Shown: in pieces, positions 7,715 through 14,737 of the stretch
How positions within the stretch are numbered: position 1 is the stretch's first letter
Layout: each line of letters starts with the position of its first letter
From: an uncultured Spirochaetales bacterium
GTDB taxonomy: Bacteria > Spirochaetota > Spirochaetia > Sphaerochaetales > Sphaerochaetaceae
Assembly: GCA_949299185.1 (NCBI GenBank)
Contig: CASFZR010000010.1
Location: forward strand, 1 to 42,627
Length of the DNA stretch: 42,627 nt
Direction of reading: 5' to 3'
Notes under the pieces: generated by a model
What the model was told of the DNA's origin: nothing
The model's database searches: none
The model's input: the letters and a program-made list of their open reading frames with translations, nothing else
Program-made: the position numbers and the translations under genes

Positions 7715-9064
7715 TCAGACCTCCTCTCCGTTGTTCTGGATCAGGGCGCTGTAGTAGCGTCCGCTGTCCTTGATGATCCTCTTCTGCGTAGGATAATCGA
7801 TGTAGACCAGACCGAACCTCTTGCTGTATCCGGAGGCCCATTCGTAGTTATCGGAATATGACCAGTAGATGTAGCCGATGATGTTAACCCCGGCATCCAT
7901 GGCCTTCTTCATCGCCGCGATATGACGCCTCATGTAATCGATCCTGTTCGGATCATGCACGCATCCGTCGAGGGAGATCTTGTCGTTCTCCGCCGTGCCG
8001 TTCTCCGTGATCAGAACCCGCTTCACGCCCCACTGCTCCTTGAGGCGGATCAGCATGTCGGTAAAGCCATCTACGGTCATCGGCCAGCCGCAGTCGTTCA
8101 CGATATCATCACCATGGTTCTGGAACCTGTAATAGACGGGCCATGCGGAGCTATCATACCTGACATAGTGGTCGTTGTAGTAGTTGATGCCGACGAAGTC
8201 CATCGGCTGCCCGATCTCCTTCATCTCCCCAGGATCGAACTCGGGAACGACCACGCCCTGCTCCTTATAGTACTCGACCATCTCCTCAGGATACTTACCG
8301 AAGACCAGAGGCTCGATGAACCAGCGGTTGAGGTAGCCGTCAGCGATCTTCGCGACGCGCACGTCCTTCTCATCGGACGGGTCATATGGACGCCTTCCCA
8401 TGAGCTTGAGAGCGACTCCGATCTCACCGGAGGGAACCATCTTCCTGAAGAGCGTCACCGCCTTTCCATGGGCCCTGTGGAGGTTGTGGGAGCAAAGCAC
8501 CGCGGTGGAGAAATCCCTGAAGCCCGGAGCCATGCGTCCCTCGTAGTAGCCGAGGAAGGTCGTGCAGAACGACTCATTGAATGTCATCCAGTAGTGGACC
8601 TTGCTGCCCAGCGCCTCAAAAAGCACCTTCGCATACTCCGCGAACCAGTCAGCGCTCTCAGGGTTGGCCCAGCCTCCCCTATCCTGCAGCACCTGCGGCA
8701 GATCCCAGTGGTACATGGTGACCATCGGCTCGATACCGGCCTCCAGGAGCGCATCCACGAGCCTGACGTAGTAATCGAGGCCCTCCTTATTGACCTTTCC
8801 GGTACCGGTGGGGATGACGCGCGGCCATGCGATGGAGAAGCGGTAGGCCTTGATGCCCAGCTCCTTCATGATCCTCACGTCCTCCTCGTACCTGTGGTAC
8901 TGATCGCAGGCCACATCGCCCGTATCGCCATTCTCTATATTGCCGGGAACGCTGGCGAACCTATCCCAGATGCTCTCGCTGCGTCCACCCTCATGGGCAC
9001 CGCCCTCCACCTGATAGGAAGCGGAAGCTACGCCCCATATGAAATCATCACCGATCCTGCTCAT
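7715..9064 (-). CDS. Glycoside hydrolase family 1 beta-glycosidase
   Basis: A 449-residue GH1 enzyme without a signal peptide, so it acts on imported beta-glycosides in the cytoplasm. The N-terminal signature FIWGVASASYQVEGG is complete. The nucleophile is E354 in LITENG. The acid/base is E164 in TFNES; nearly all GH1 enzymes have Pro after this Glu, here Ser165. The aglycone/glycone site block YWSYSDNYEWASGYSKRFG is present, with SYSDN in place of the common SLLDN. These changes and the absence of a basic phosphate-binding loop that I can recognise argue for a non-phosphorylated, perhaps unusual, glycoside. It matches the ABC rather than PTS import in this operon. The start overlaps the VOC gene stop by 4 bp. 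Confidence 0.93.
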   Translation of the reverse strand: MSRIGDDFIWGVASASYQVEGGAHEGGRSESIWDRFASVPGNIENGDTGDVACDQYHRYEEDVRIMKELGIKAYRFSIAWPRVIPTGTGKVNKEGLDYYVRLVDALLEAGIEPMVTMYHWDLPQVLQDRGGWANPESADWFAEYAKVLFEALGSKVHYWMTFNESFCTTFLGYYEGRMAPGFRDFSTAVLCSHNLHRAHGKAVTLFRKMVPSGEIGVALKLMGRRPYDPSDEKDVRVAKIADGYLNRWFIEPLVFGKYPEEMVEYYKEQGVVVPEFDPGEMKEIGQPMDFVGINYYNDHYVRYDSSAWPVYYRFQNHGDDIVNDCGWPMTVDGFTDMLIRLKEQWGVKRVLITENGTAENDKISLDGCVHDPNRIDYMRRHIAAMKKAMDAGVNIIGYIYWSYSDNYEWASGYSKRFGLVYIDYPTQKRIIKDSGRYYSALIQNNGEEV

Positions 9065-9537
9065 TGCCTATTCTCCTTGAACATCTCGAGAACCTCTATG
9101 TAGAACCCGATCTCATCTAGCGTATCGATATACGCGTACCTGCCGTTGCCGCCGCGGAAGATTCCCTTCTGCAAGAGCCTCATGCCGCGCTTCTCCGCAT
9201 CAGCGACGACGGCATCGGCATCATCGGACATGAACGCGATCTCTATCACGCCCTCTCCGCGCCTCTCGAGGAAATCCCTCCAGACGGAGGGAGCCTCATT
9301 CGGCTCTATCAGCTCAAGCTTGACCGATCCCATCCTGAAGAACGCCATGCGGCATACGGCCTCAGGTGCAGCCGCCCCCATGTACTCGACATGGGTAACG
9401 GAAGCCTCCCCGGATGAGACGGGCTGAGGTACCTCTGAGCCAAGCATCGCAGCAAGGCGGCGGGAGGATGCCTCGATATCGCGGACGACATAGCCGATAG
9501 AGACGATCCTCTCGGGATCGACTATACCCTTCATCAT
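9061..9537 (-). CDS. VOC-superfamily protein (glyoxalase/methylmalonyl-CoA-epimerase-like), metal site degenerate
   Basis: A 158-residue protein with two beta-alpha-beta-beta-beta modules, tandem paralogue of the next gene. Shared blocks are VSSGE-SVT--EY-G-APEA, ELIEPNEAPS-WR and GGNGRYAY. In methylmalonyl-CoA-epimerase-like VOC proteins the first metal ligand is a His at the start of strand 1 and a second His lies in HHIAF. Here these positions are Ser13 and Glu99 (VIEIAF); only the C-terminal Glu148 (YIEVLE) is kept. The protein may therefore be non-catalytic or use a different site, perhaps as a partner of its paralogue. 4-bp overlaps on both sides tie it to the GH1 and the second VOC gene. 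Role in the pathway is unknown. Confidence 0.82.
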   Translation of the reverse strand: MMKGIVDPERIVSIGYVVRDIEASSRRLAAMLGSEVPQPVSSGEASVTHVEYMGAAAPEAVCRMAFFRMGSVKLELIEPNEAPSVWRDFLERRGEGVIEIAFMSDDADAVVADAEKRGMRLLQKGIFRGGNGRYAYIDTLDEIGFYIEVLEMFKENRQ

Positions 9538-10007
9538 CCCTTCTTCTCCTCGTCGGACTCAAGCACCTCTATGATGCACTTCATATAATCGCGTGCATCG
9601 AAGAAGGCATAGCGCCCGTTTCCCCTGCGATACTCGCCGCGCTGGATCATCGGTATGCCCATGTCGGCAAGCGCCTTGATGTTATTAGCGACACCGTCGG
9701 ACTTGAAGGCGATGTGATGGAGTCCCTCTCCATGCCTGTCCAGCCACTCGCGCCATGCCGATGGCGCCTCGTTAGGCTCGATGAACTCTATCTGGAGGTT
9801 ACCGAGGTAGAAGAACGCCATATGGCACTGTGCCTCAGGAGCCGGCTCTCCCCTGTACTCCGTCTTCGTGACCGAATACTCTCCTGAGGAAACTGACTCC
9901 GGGACCGGTACGTCCAGGAATTCCGCGACCTTCTTCTTCGTGCTTTCGAGATCATGCACGATGAAGCCCAACTGCAGTATCTGATTGTCCTTTATTGCCT
10001 TTCCCAT
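9534..10007 (-). CDS. VOC-superfamily protein (glyoxalase/methylmalonyl-CoA-epimerase-like)
   Basis: The better conserved of the two VOC paralogues. It keeps GLHHIAF with the second metal His and the C-terminal Glu in CIIEVLE; the first ligand position is Gln in ILQLGFIV instead of His. Family members catalyse epimerisation, isomerisation or C-C bond chemistry through a metal-bound enolate, which fits a sugar-acid route. The start is placed at the ATG of MGKAIKD because GGAG lies 8 bases upstream and this leaves 2 bp to the enolase-family stop. An ATG at 10019 would add four residues and overlap the upstream gene by 10 bp. The function of the pair is not known. Confidence 0.83.
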   Translation of the reverse strand: MGKAIKDNQILQLGFIVHDLESTKKKVAEFLDVPVPESVSSGEYSVTKTEYRGEPAPEAQCHMAFFYLGNLQIEFIEPNEAPSAWREWLDRHGEGLHHIAFKSDGVANNIKALADMGIPMIQRGEYRRGNGRYAFFDARDYMKCIIEVLESDEEKKG

Positions 10008-10009
10008 AT

Positions 10010-11377
10010 TCAGCTCCATATCCTGTCAAGGGATGTCTCCCCGTTCCATTCATCTGTTCCGATCCAGATATCCTTGCCCTTGAACGGTCCATGCTCGCGC
10101 ACCAGGTCCGCGTTGATATCCTCGATTCCCAGTCCCGGCGCCTCCGTGACGTGCGCGTAGCCGCCCTCGATGAACGGATGCACAGGACCCACGAGAAGAT
10201 CCTCCCACCACGGCGAGTCGAACGCATCGTACTCCAGGGCAAAGAAGTTCTCGGTCGCCATCGCCATATGCGCCCCGGCCATCGCGGCCACAGGACTCTC
10301 GCACATATGCACGGCCATCGAGGCACCATACTCCTCCGCGAGGTCTCCCAGCTTCTTGGTCTCCATGATGCCGCCGCAGGTGAGCATATCAGGATGCACG
10401 AGATCAAGCGCGCCGGCCTTCAGCAGAGGCTCGAAGGTCTTGGCAAGGTACATATCCTCACCCGTCGTGATCGATGAGACGGTATGGGACTTCAGCTCCT
10501 TGTACTGATCCGTCAGATACCAAGGCAGGAGGTCCTCAAGCCATGCCGGATGGTACTTCTCCATCCTCTGGGCGATCTTTATGCAGTCGACCACGGGGAA
10601 GTGCCCGAAGTGATCGATCGCGAGAGGTATCTCGTCCCCGATCACGCTGCGAACGCGCCCGATATACTCATCAAGCTCATCCAGTCCCTTCTCCGTCATG
10701 TGGAGGTTGGTGAATGGGTGGGATATCCTGTTGAAGTCATAGAGGATGCCGTTCACGCGCGACATCTCCGCCCTGTCTCCTGATGCGGATGCCTTCCTGG
10801 CGTCAGCCTCGGCCTTGCGTACGGTGTTGAGCCAGTCGGCAGGACCCGCGCAGTTGCCGGGGGCCGATGTGATAAGCTCGACGCTCAGGAGCTTGACGAC
10901 GTTGAAGCCCTTATCCACATAGTCCAGGAGCTTCTTTCCCACGATCTCAGGATCCTCAAGCACGCCTGAGAACCTTCCGCGCTCTATGTGCATGTCGCCA
11001 TAGAGCCTGACCTTATCGCGGTACTTTCCACCAAGGAGCTGGTAGACAGGAACGCCATAGGCCTTTCCCGCGAGGTCCCAGAGCGCGATCTCTACAGCGC
11101 TCACACCCGCAGCCTGCCTGGACTGTCCGCCGAACTGCTTGATCTTCTTTATCAGGCGCTCGGTATCGCAGGGATTCTCCCCTAAGAGGCGCGCCTTGAG
11201 CATCTTGGCATAGGTAGCGCTCGCTCCATCGCGAAGCTCGCCGAACCCGCTTATCCCCTGGTTCGTGTCAAGCCTCAGGATCCAGCAGCCCCAAGGCGGA
11301 AGATCCACCTTGGTAAGCTTCATATCGGTAATCCTAAGCTCGGAAGGTGCCGAGCTTCTGTTCACAGTCATCATCAT
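10010..11377 (-). CDS. Enolase-superfamily (mandelate racemase type) sugar-acid dehydratase
   Basis: A 455-residue member of the mandelate racemase subgroup. It removes an alpha proton from a carboxylate; most family members dehydrate aldonic acids to 2-keto-3-deoxy acids. Metal ligands read D255 (AIDHFGHF), E281 (LEDLLPW) and E307 (TTGEDMY). The His-Asp catalytic dyad is H357 (VHMCESP) with D330 (HPDML). The usual KxK of barrel strand 2 is K162-L-L, so one Lys is missing. An insertion of about 40 residues follows (roughly 170-215, charged and helical), making the protein longer than the usual 370-410. Three ATGs in a row follow AAGGAGG; the second or third gives better spacing. With UxuA in the same operon, two different dehydration steps are likely. 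Confidence 0.88.
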   Translation of the reverse strand: MMMTVNRSSAPSELRITDMKLTKVDLPPWGCWILRLDTNQGISGFGELRDGASATYAKMLKARLLGENPCDTERLIKKIKQFGGQSRQAAGVSAVEIALWDLAGKAYGVPVYQLLGGKYRDKVRLYGDMHIERGRFSGVLEDPEIVGKKLLDYVDKGFNVVKLLSVELITSAPGNCAGPADWLNTVRKAEADARKASASGDRAEMSRVNGILYDFNRISHPFTNLHMTEKGLDELDEYIGRVRSVIGDEIPLAIDHFGHFPVVDCIKIAQRMEKYHPAWLEDLLPWYLTDQYKELKSHTVSSITTGEDMYLAKTFEPLLKAGALDLVHPDMLTCGGIMETKKLGDLAEEYGASMAVHMCESPVAAMAGAHMAMATENFFALEYDAFDSPWWEDLLVGPVHPFIEGGYAHVTEAPGLGIEDINADLVREHGPFKGKDIWIGTDEWNGETSLDRIWS

Positions 11378-11385
11378 AAGCCTCC

Positions 11386-12213
11386 TTAGCCCTTAACCGC
11401 TCCATCGGAAAGTCCCTGGATGAAGTACTTATTGCACAGCAGGAAGATAGCGAGGACAGGAAGCGCTACCACGGTCGATGCGGCCATCGTGGCACCCCAG
11501 TCAACGGTGAACTCGCCTGCGAATGTGCTTATCGCGATAGGCAGCGTGCGCTGGCTCGCGGAAAGGGTAAGATTGAGTGCGAAGAGGAACTCCTCCCAGG
11601 CGTGGATGAAGGTGTAGATCGCCACCGAGATAAGTCCCGGCTTGGCTATCGGCATGACCACGCGGAAGAGCGCCTCAAGCTCCGTCGTGCCATCGATCAT
11701 CGCGGCCTCCTCAAGCTCCTCAGGAACGGTCTTGAAGAACGACGTGAGCATCACTATTCCCATAGGAAGGGTCATCGAGAGATCAGCGATGATGAGACCG
11801 AACTTCGTGTCAAGAAGACCGAACTTGTTGAACATGAAGTAAAGGGGTATCACCAGCACGACCGACGGGACCATCTGACCGAAGAGGAATGCGAGGCTGA
11901 GCGTCTTGGAGCCGCGGAACGTGTAGCGCGCGAGTCCATAGCCTGCAAGCGAGGTCAGGAGGAGCGTCAGCACCACGACCGCCGCGGTTATCACGACGCT
12001 GTTGCCGAAGCTCTGCAGCATCACCGAGCGTGACAGCACGTTGGCGTAGTTGGCAAGCGTCGGTCCGTCAGGGATGATCTCAGGCGGATTATCATAAAGC
12101 TCAGTCACCGGCTTTATCGATGTCGAAAGCATCCAGATAGCAGGGAAGATCGCTATGAATATGACGAGTATCAGAAGCACGTATGTGATTATCTTCTTAA
12201 GTGTCAATGGCAT
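11386..12213 (-). CDS. ABC sugar transporter permease, MalG/CUT1 type
   Basis: A 275-residue inner-membrane permease with about six transmembrane segments, beginning with the cytoplasmic-to-membrane helix IITYVLLILVIFIAIFPAIW. The EAA loop that docks the ATPase is EEAAMIDGTTELEALFRVVMP near residues 185-205. The C-terminus QGLSDGAVKG is typical of CUT1 MalG-like proteins. It pairs with the MalF-like permease 3 bp upstream and with the binding protein to import an oligosaccharide or glycoside. No ATP-binding subunit lies in the operon, so a shared MsmK/UgpC-type ATPase encoded elsewhere is expected. Confidence 0.93.
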   Translation of the reverse strand: MPLTLKKIITYVLLILVIFIAIFPAIWMLSTSIKPVTELYDNPPEIIPDGPTLANYANVLSRSVMLQSFGNSVVITAAVVVLTLLLTSLAGYGLARYTFRGSKTLSLAFLFGQMVPSVVLVIPLYFMFNKFGLLDTKFGLIIADLSMTLPMGIVMLTSFFKTVPEELEEAAMIDGTTELEALFRVVMPIAKPGLISVAIYTFIHAWEEFLFALNLTLSASQRTLPIAISTFAGEFTVDWGATMAASTVVALPVLAIFLLCNKYFIQGLSDGAVKG

Positions 12214-12216
12214 ATC

Positions 12217-13086
12217 TCAGTCCTCCTTTGCCTTGGTGAACCTGAAGTAGACCAGGCTTACCACCGCCGTGATGATGAACAGCACGGTACTTGCCGCCGA
12301 TGCCGCACCGAAGTCGAACTCGGTGAATGCCTTGTTATGGATGAACATCGCAAGTACCTCGGTCTCATGCGCCGGACCGCCGAGGGTAAGGTTGTAGACG
12401 AAGGTGAATGCGTTGAGCGTCCAGATCATCAGAAGCAGGATCAGCGAGTAGCATGTGCTTGCGATGGCAGGCCATGTGACCACGCGGAAGACAAGCACCG
12501 GAGTCGCTCCATCGAGCGTGGCGGCTTCCTTGAGGTCCTTGGAGACGCCCTGGAGCGCGGCCTCGATCATCAGCAGCACGAACGGGAACATCTTCCAGAC
12601 GTTGACGACCACGACAGCGGCCATCGCCGTCTCCGGGCGGCTGAGCCAGGTCTTATATTCAGGAATCAGGTGCAGTGTCTGCAGGATGAAGTTTATGATT
12701 CCATAATCTGCGTTATACATCCACTTCCACACCGATGAGCCGATGATGGAAGGAAGCACCCATGGGACCATCAGCAGGATCCTGAAGGTCGCCTTGAACC
12801 TGACGAATCCCTGATGCAGGATCATCGCGAACGCGAATCCCATGCCGAACTGGAACACGACGCTGAAGAACGTCCAGACAAACGTGTTCTTGATGGACTT
12901 GAGGAATACTCCATCGGTGAACAGATCGATATACTGCTCAAATCCAGCAAATGTCATCTGAGGCTTTAGAAGGGTCTTGTTGAAGAACCCGAGGACAATC
13001 GTATATAAGAGCGGATAAACCGAGACGAAGCAAATCACGGCAAGTGCCGGTATGCAATAATAGAAACCTTTCCTGCTTCTCTTCAC
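12217..13086 (-). CDS. ABC sugar transporter permease, MalF/CUT1 type
   Basis: A 289-residue inner-membrane permease. The first transmembrane helix (YYCIPALAVICFVSVYPLL) and the LGFFNKTLL segment are typical of CUT1 MalF-like proteins. The EAA loop reads KEAATLDGATPVLVFRVVTWP. It lacks the long periplasmic insert of enteric MalF, as usual for this family outside the enterics. It follows the binding protein gene after a 90-bp gap that holds a hairpin, and it precedes the MalG-like gene by 3 bp. Confidence 0.93.
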   Translation of the reverse strand: MKRSRKGFYYCIPALAVICFVSVYPLLYTIVLGFFNKTLLKPQMTFAGFEQYIDLFTDGVFLKSIKNTFVWTFFSVVFQFGMGFAFAMILHQGFVRFKATFRILLMVPWVLPSIIGSSVWKWMYNADYGIINFILQTLHLIPEYKTWLSRPETAMAAVVVVNVWKMFPFVLLMIEAALQGVSKDLKEAATLDGATPVLVFRVVTWPAIASTCYSLILLLMIWTLNAFTFVYNLTLGGPAHETEVLAMFIHNKAFTEFDFGAASAASTVLFIITAVVSLVYFRFTKAKED

Positions 13087-13130
13087 TTTCGCTCCTCCTT
13101 AGCTTTTTTCAAATCCATAAAATCCTCGAA

Positions 13131-13148
13131 GAGGGGATCGCTCCCCTC
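13131..13148 (-). terminator. Intercistronic hairpin between binding-protein and permease genes
   Basis: GAGGGG (13131-13136) and CCCCTC (13143-13148) form a perfect 6-bp GC-rich stem with a 6-base loop. There is no strong U-run behind it on the minus strand. It probably protects the binding-protein mRNA or lowers downstream expression rather than ending transcription. Confidence 0.5.
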
Positions 13149-13176
13149 CCCGAGATCCATAGCGAAACGGTCTCGA

Positions 13177-14412
13177 TTACTCCGAGAGATACTCGTTGAC
13201 CTGTGCAGAGCACTGGAGGATAGCTGCCTCCGGGGTCATGGTATCGGTAAGTGAGAGCGAGAGGTTGTCGAAGATCGCCTGCCTGATCATCGTGATAGAA
13301 CCGACGTTCGGAAGAGCGTATGCGTATGCAAGCGCGTCAGCGTTCGGCTCGATGATGTCTGCAGGATAATCAGCGAACGTAGCGGCAGGAGTGCCCTGGC
13401 CGGTAAAGGTGTTCGTGTAAAGCTCAGCAACCTCAGGAGAGGTCAGGAACTCCATGAACATGTAGGCCTCGTCCTTGTGCTGTGCGCACTTCGGGATAGC
13501 CACTGACCATCCGCCGAGGATGCTTCCGCGCTCCGCGCCGTTAGCGGTCGGGACCATCGCGCAAGCGAAGTTGAGGTCAGGGTTGGCCTTGATGATCTCC
13601 GGTGCATCATAGATACCGGACATGTACATAGCGATCTTGCCGGAAGCGAAGAGCGTACGGTTGGCGACGTTGTCGTTCTCGAGCATGGATGCCGGAGCAT
13701 ACTCAGCAAGCTTCCTGTACAGCTCTGCGGTCTGGATGGCTACAGGGGTGTCGAGCGCGCTGGCGCTGTTATCGGCGGTAAGGATGTCCTGACCAGAGGA
13801 GCGGAGCATCGTGATGTACTGGAACGAGAAGTTGGAGAAGTTCGTTCCGCAGACGCCGAATCCGGCAACCTCGTCGCTATCGACAGCCGCTGCGATCTCA
13901 AGAACCTCATCCCAGGTCTTAGGAGCTTCGGTGTAGCCGGCTGCTGCAAGGATGTCCTTGTTGTAGAAGAGCGTGTAGGTCTCGGTCCTGAACGGGAGTC
14001 CATAGAGCTTTCCGTCAACGGTCGCTACGTCGATAGCGCCCTGTACGTACTGGGAAAGATCAAGGCCGGATGCCTCTACGTATGAGTCGATCGGCTCAAG
14101 AAGACCTGCGGTACCGAAGGTGGTCACCCAGTCATGTGCGCATGCCACTACATCAGGAGCGGTTCCGTTCTGCATTGCGAGCATGTACTTCTCGAACTGG
14201 CCGTTATCGATCTGGAACTCAGCCTGAAGCTTGATGTCAGGATGCTGCTCGTTCCAGAGTTCCTGGATCTTTGCGAAGACAGGCTCGTTCCAGTTTCCAT
14301 CCCAGAAGGAAATGGTGACGGTACCGTCCTTCGAGGACTCGGATGATCCGCCTGCGAATACAGGGACAACAACGAAGAGAAGTGCAAGAAGTGCTGCTAA
14401 GAGTTTCTTCAT
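13177..14412 (-). CDS. Extracellular sugar-binding protein of the ABC transporter (CUT1)
   Basis: A 411-residue periplasmic solute-binding protein of the MalE/UgpB type. The N-terminus MKKLLAALLALLFVVVPVFA is a signal peptide with a VFA cleavage site followed by GGSSES, an arrangement common in spirochaete binding proteins; there is no lipobox Cys. The mature part shows VTISFWDGNWNEP, the hinge block LYGLPFRTETYTLFYNKD and the GSILGGWSVAIPKCAQHKDEA region typical of the family. The start at 14412 is preferred to an upstream in-frame codon at 14460 because AAGGAGAT lies correctly before it and the signal peptide begins there. It is the first gene of the operon, downstream of a clear promoter and a palindromic operator candidate. 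Confidence 0.92.
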   Translation of the reverse strand: MKKLLAALLALLFVVVPVFAGGSSESSKDGTVTISFWDGNWNEPVFAKIQELWNEQHPDIKLQAEFQIDNGQFEKYMLAMQNGTAPDVVACAHDWVTTFGTAGLLEPIDSYVEASGLDLSQYVQGAIDVATVDGKLYGLPFRTETYTLFYNKDILAAAGYTEAPKTWDEVLEIAAAVDSDEVAGFGVCGTNFSNFSFQYITMLRSSGQDILTADNSASALDTPVAIQTAELYRKLAEYAPASMLENDNVANRTLFASGKIAMYMSGIYDAPEIIKANPDLNFACAMVPTANGAERGSILGGWSVAIPKCAQHKDEAYMFMEFLTSPEVAELYTNTFTGQGTPAATFADYPADIIEPNADALAYAYALPNVGSITMIRQAIFDNLSLSLTDTMTPEAAILQCSAQVNEYLSE

Positions 14413-14440
14413 TCTGTGATCTCCTTTTTCAATGATGTGG

Positions 14441-14460
14441 TTGATGCAACGTTTTCTCAA
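14441..14460 (-). promoter_or_regulatory. Candidate LacI-family operator for the catabolic operon
   Basis: An imperfect 20-bp dyad, TTGA-TGC-AACGTT-TTC-TCAA, with the AACGTT core and TTGA/TCAA ends matching (7 of 10 paired positions). It begins just downstream of the -10 box of the operon promoter, where a repressor would block transcription. Binding by the adjacent LacI protein is inferred. Confidence 0.4.
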
Positions 14461-14469
14461 CCGAATTTA

Positions 14470-14498
14470 ATCATAAGCCCGTTATTTCCATAATGCAA
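14470..14498 (-). promoter_or_regulatory. Sigma-70-type promoter of the catabolic operon
   Basis: On the minus strand TTGCAT (14498-14493) and TATGAT (14475-14470) are separated by 17 bp. The predicted start, near 14463, lies about 50 bases before the binding-protein ATG. Confidence 0.65.
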
Positions 14499-14658
14499 CA
14501 AGAATTTTAGATTATTTTTATCTTTATATTTTATATAAAGATACCTCTTGATTTCATGTCTTCATGACCGAGTTTATACATCTTGATAAATCGTTTTCTT
14601 AAAATAACCCGAAAATGCCTAGATAACGTTCATTTAACGAAAAACATTGATTTTAAGC

Positions 14659-14688
14659 TTGCAAACTGCGCTTTTCGGGCTGTACAAT
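14659..14688 (+). promoter_or_regulatory. Sigma-70-type promoter of the LacI-family gene
   Basis: TTGCAA (14659-14664) and TACAAT (14683-14688) with an 18-bp spacer. The predicted start, near 14695, is at the edge of the first operator. Confidence 0.6.
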
Positions 14689-14695
14689 CTTAGCG

Positions 14696-14722
14696 TGAAA
14701 CGCATTTCATGAAACTGTTTCA
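14696..14722 (+). promoter_or_regulatory. Two abutting palindromic LacI-type operators
   Basis: TGAAACGCATTTCA (14696-14709) has one mismatch in its arms; TGAAACTGTTTCA (14710-14722) is a perfect dyad. Both match the general TGAAA-n-TTTCA operator form of LacI-family repressors. They start at the predicted transcription start of the regulator gene, so autorepression is likely. Confidence 0.6.
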
Positions 14723-14737
14723 CAGTGTGGGAGCCAT

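Noticed and set aside
7922..9103. A 393-codon open frame opposite the GH1 gene
   Set aside because: Antisense shadow of a conserved enzyme with no ribosome site or recognisable domain.
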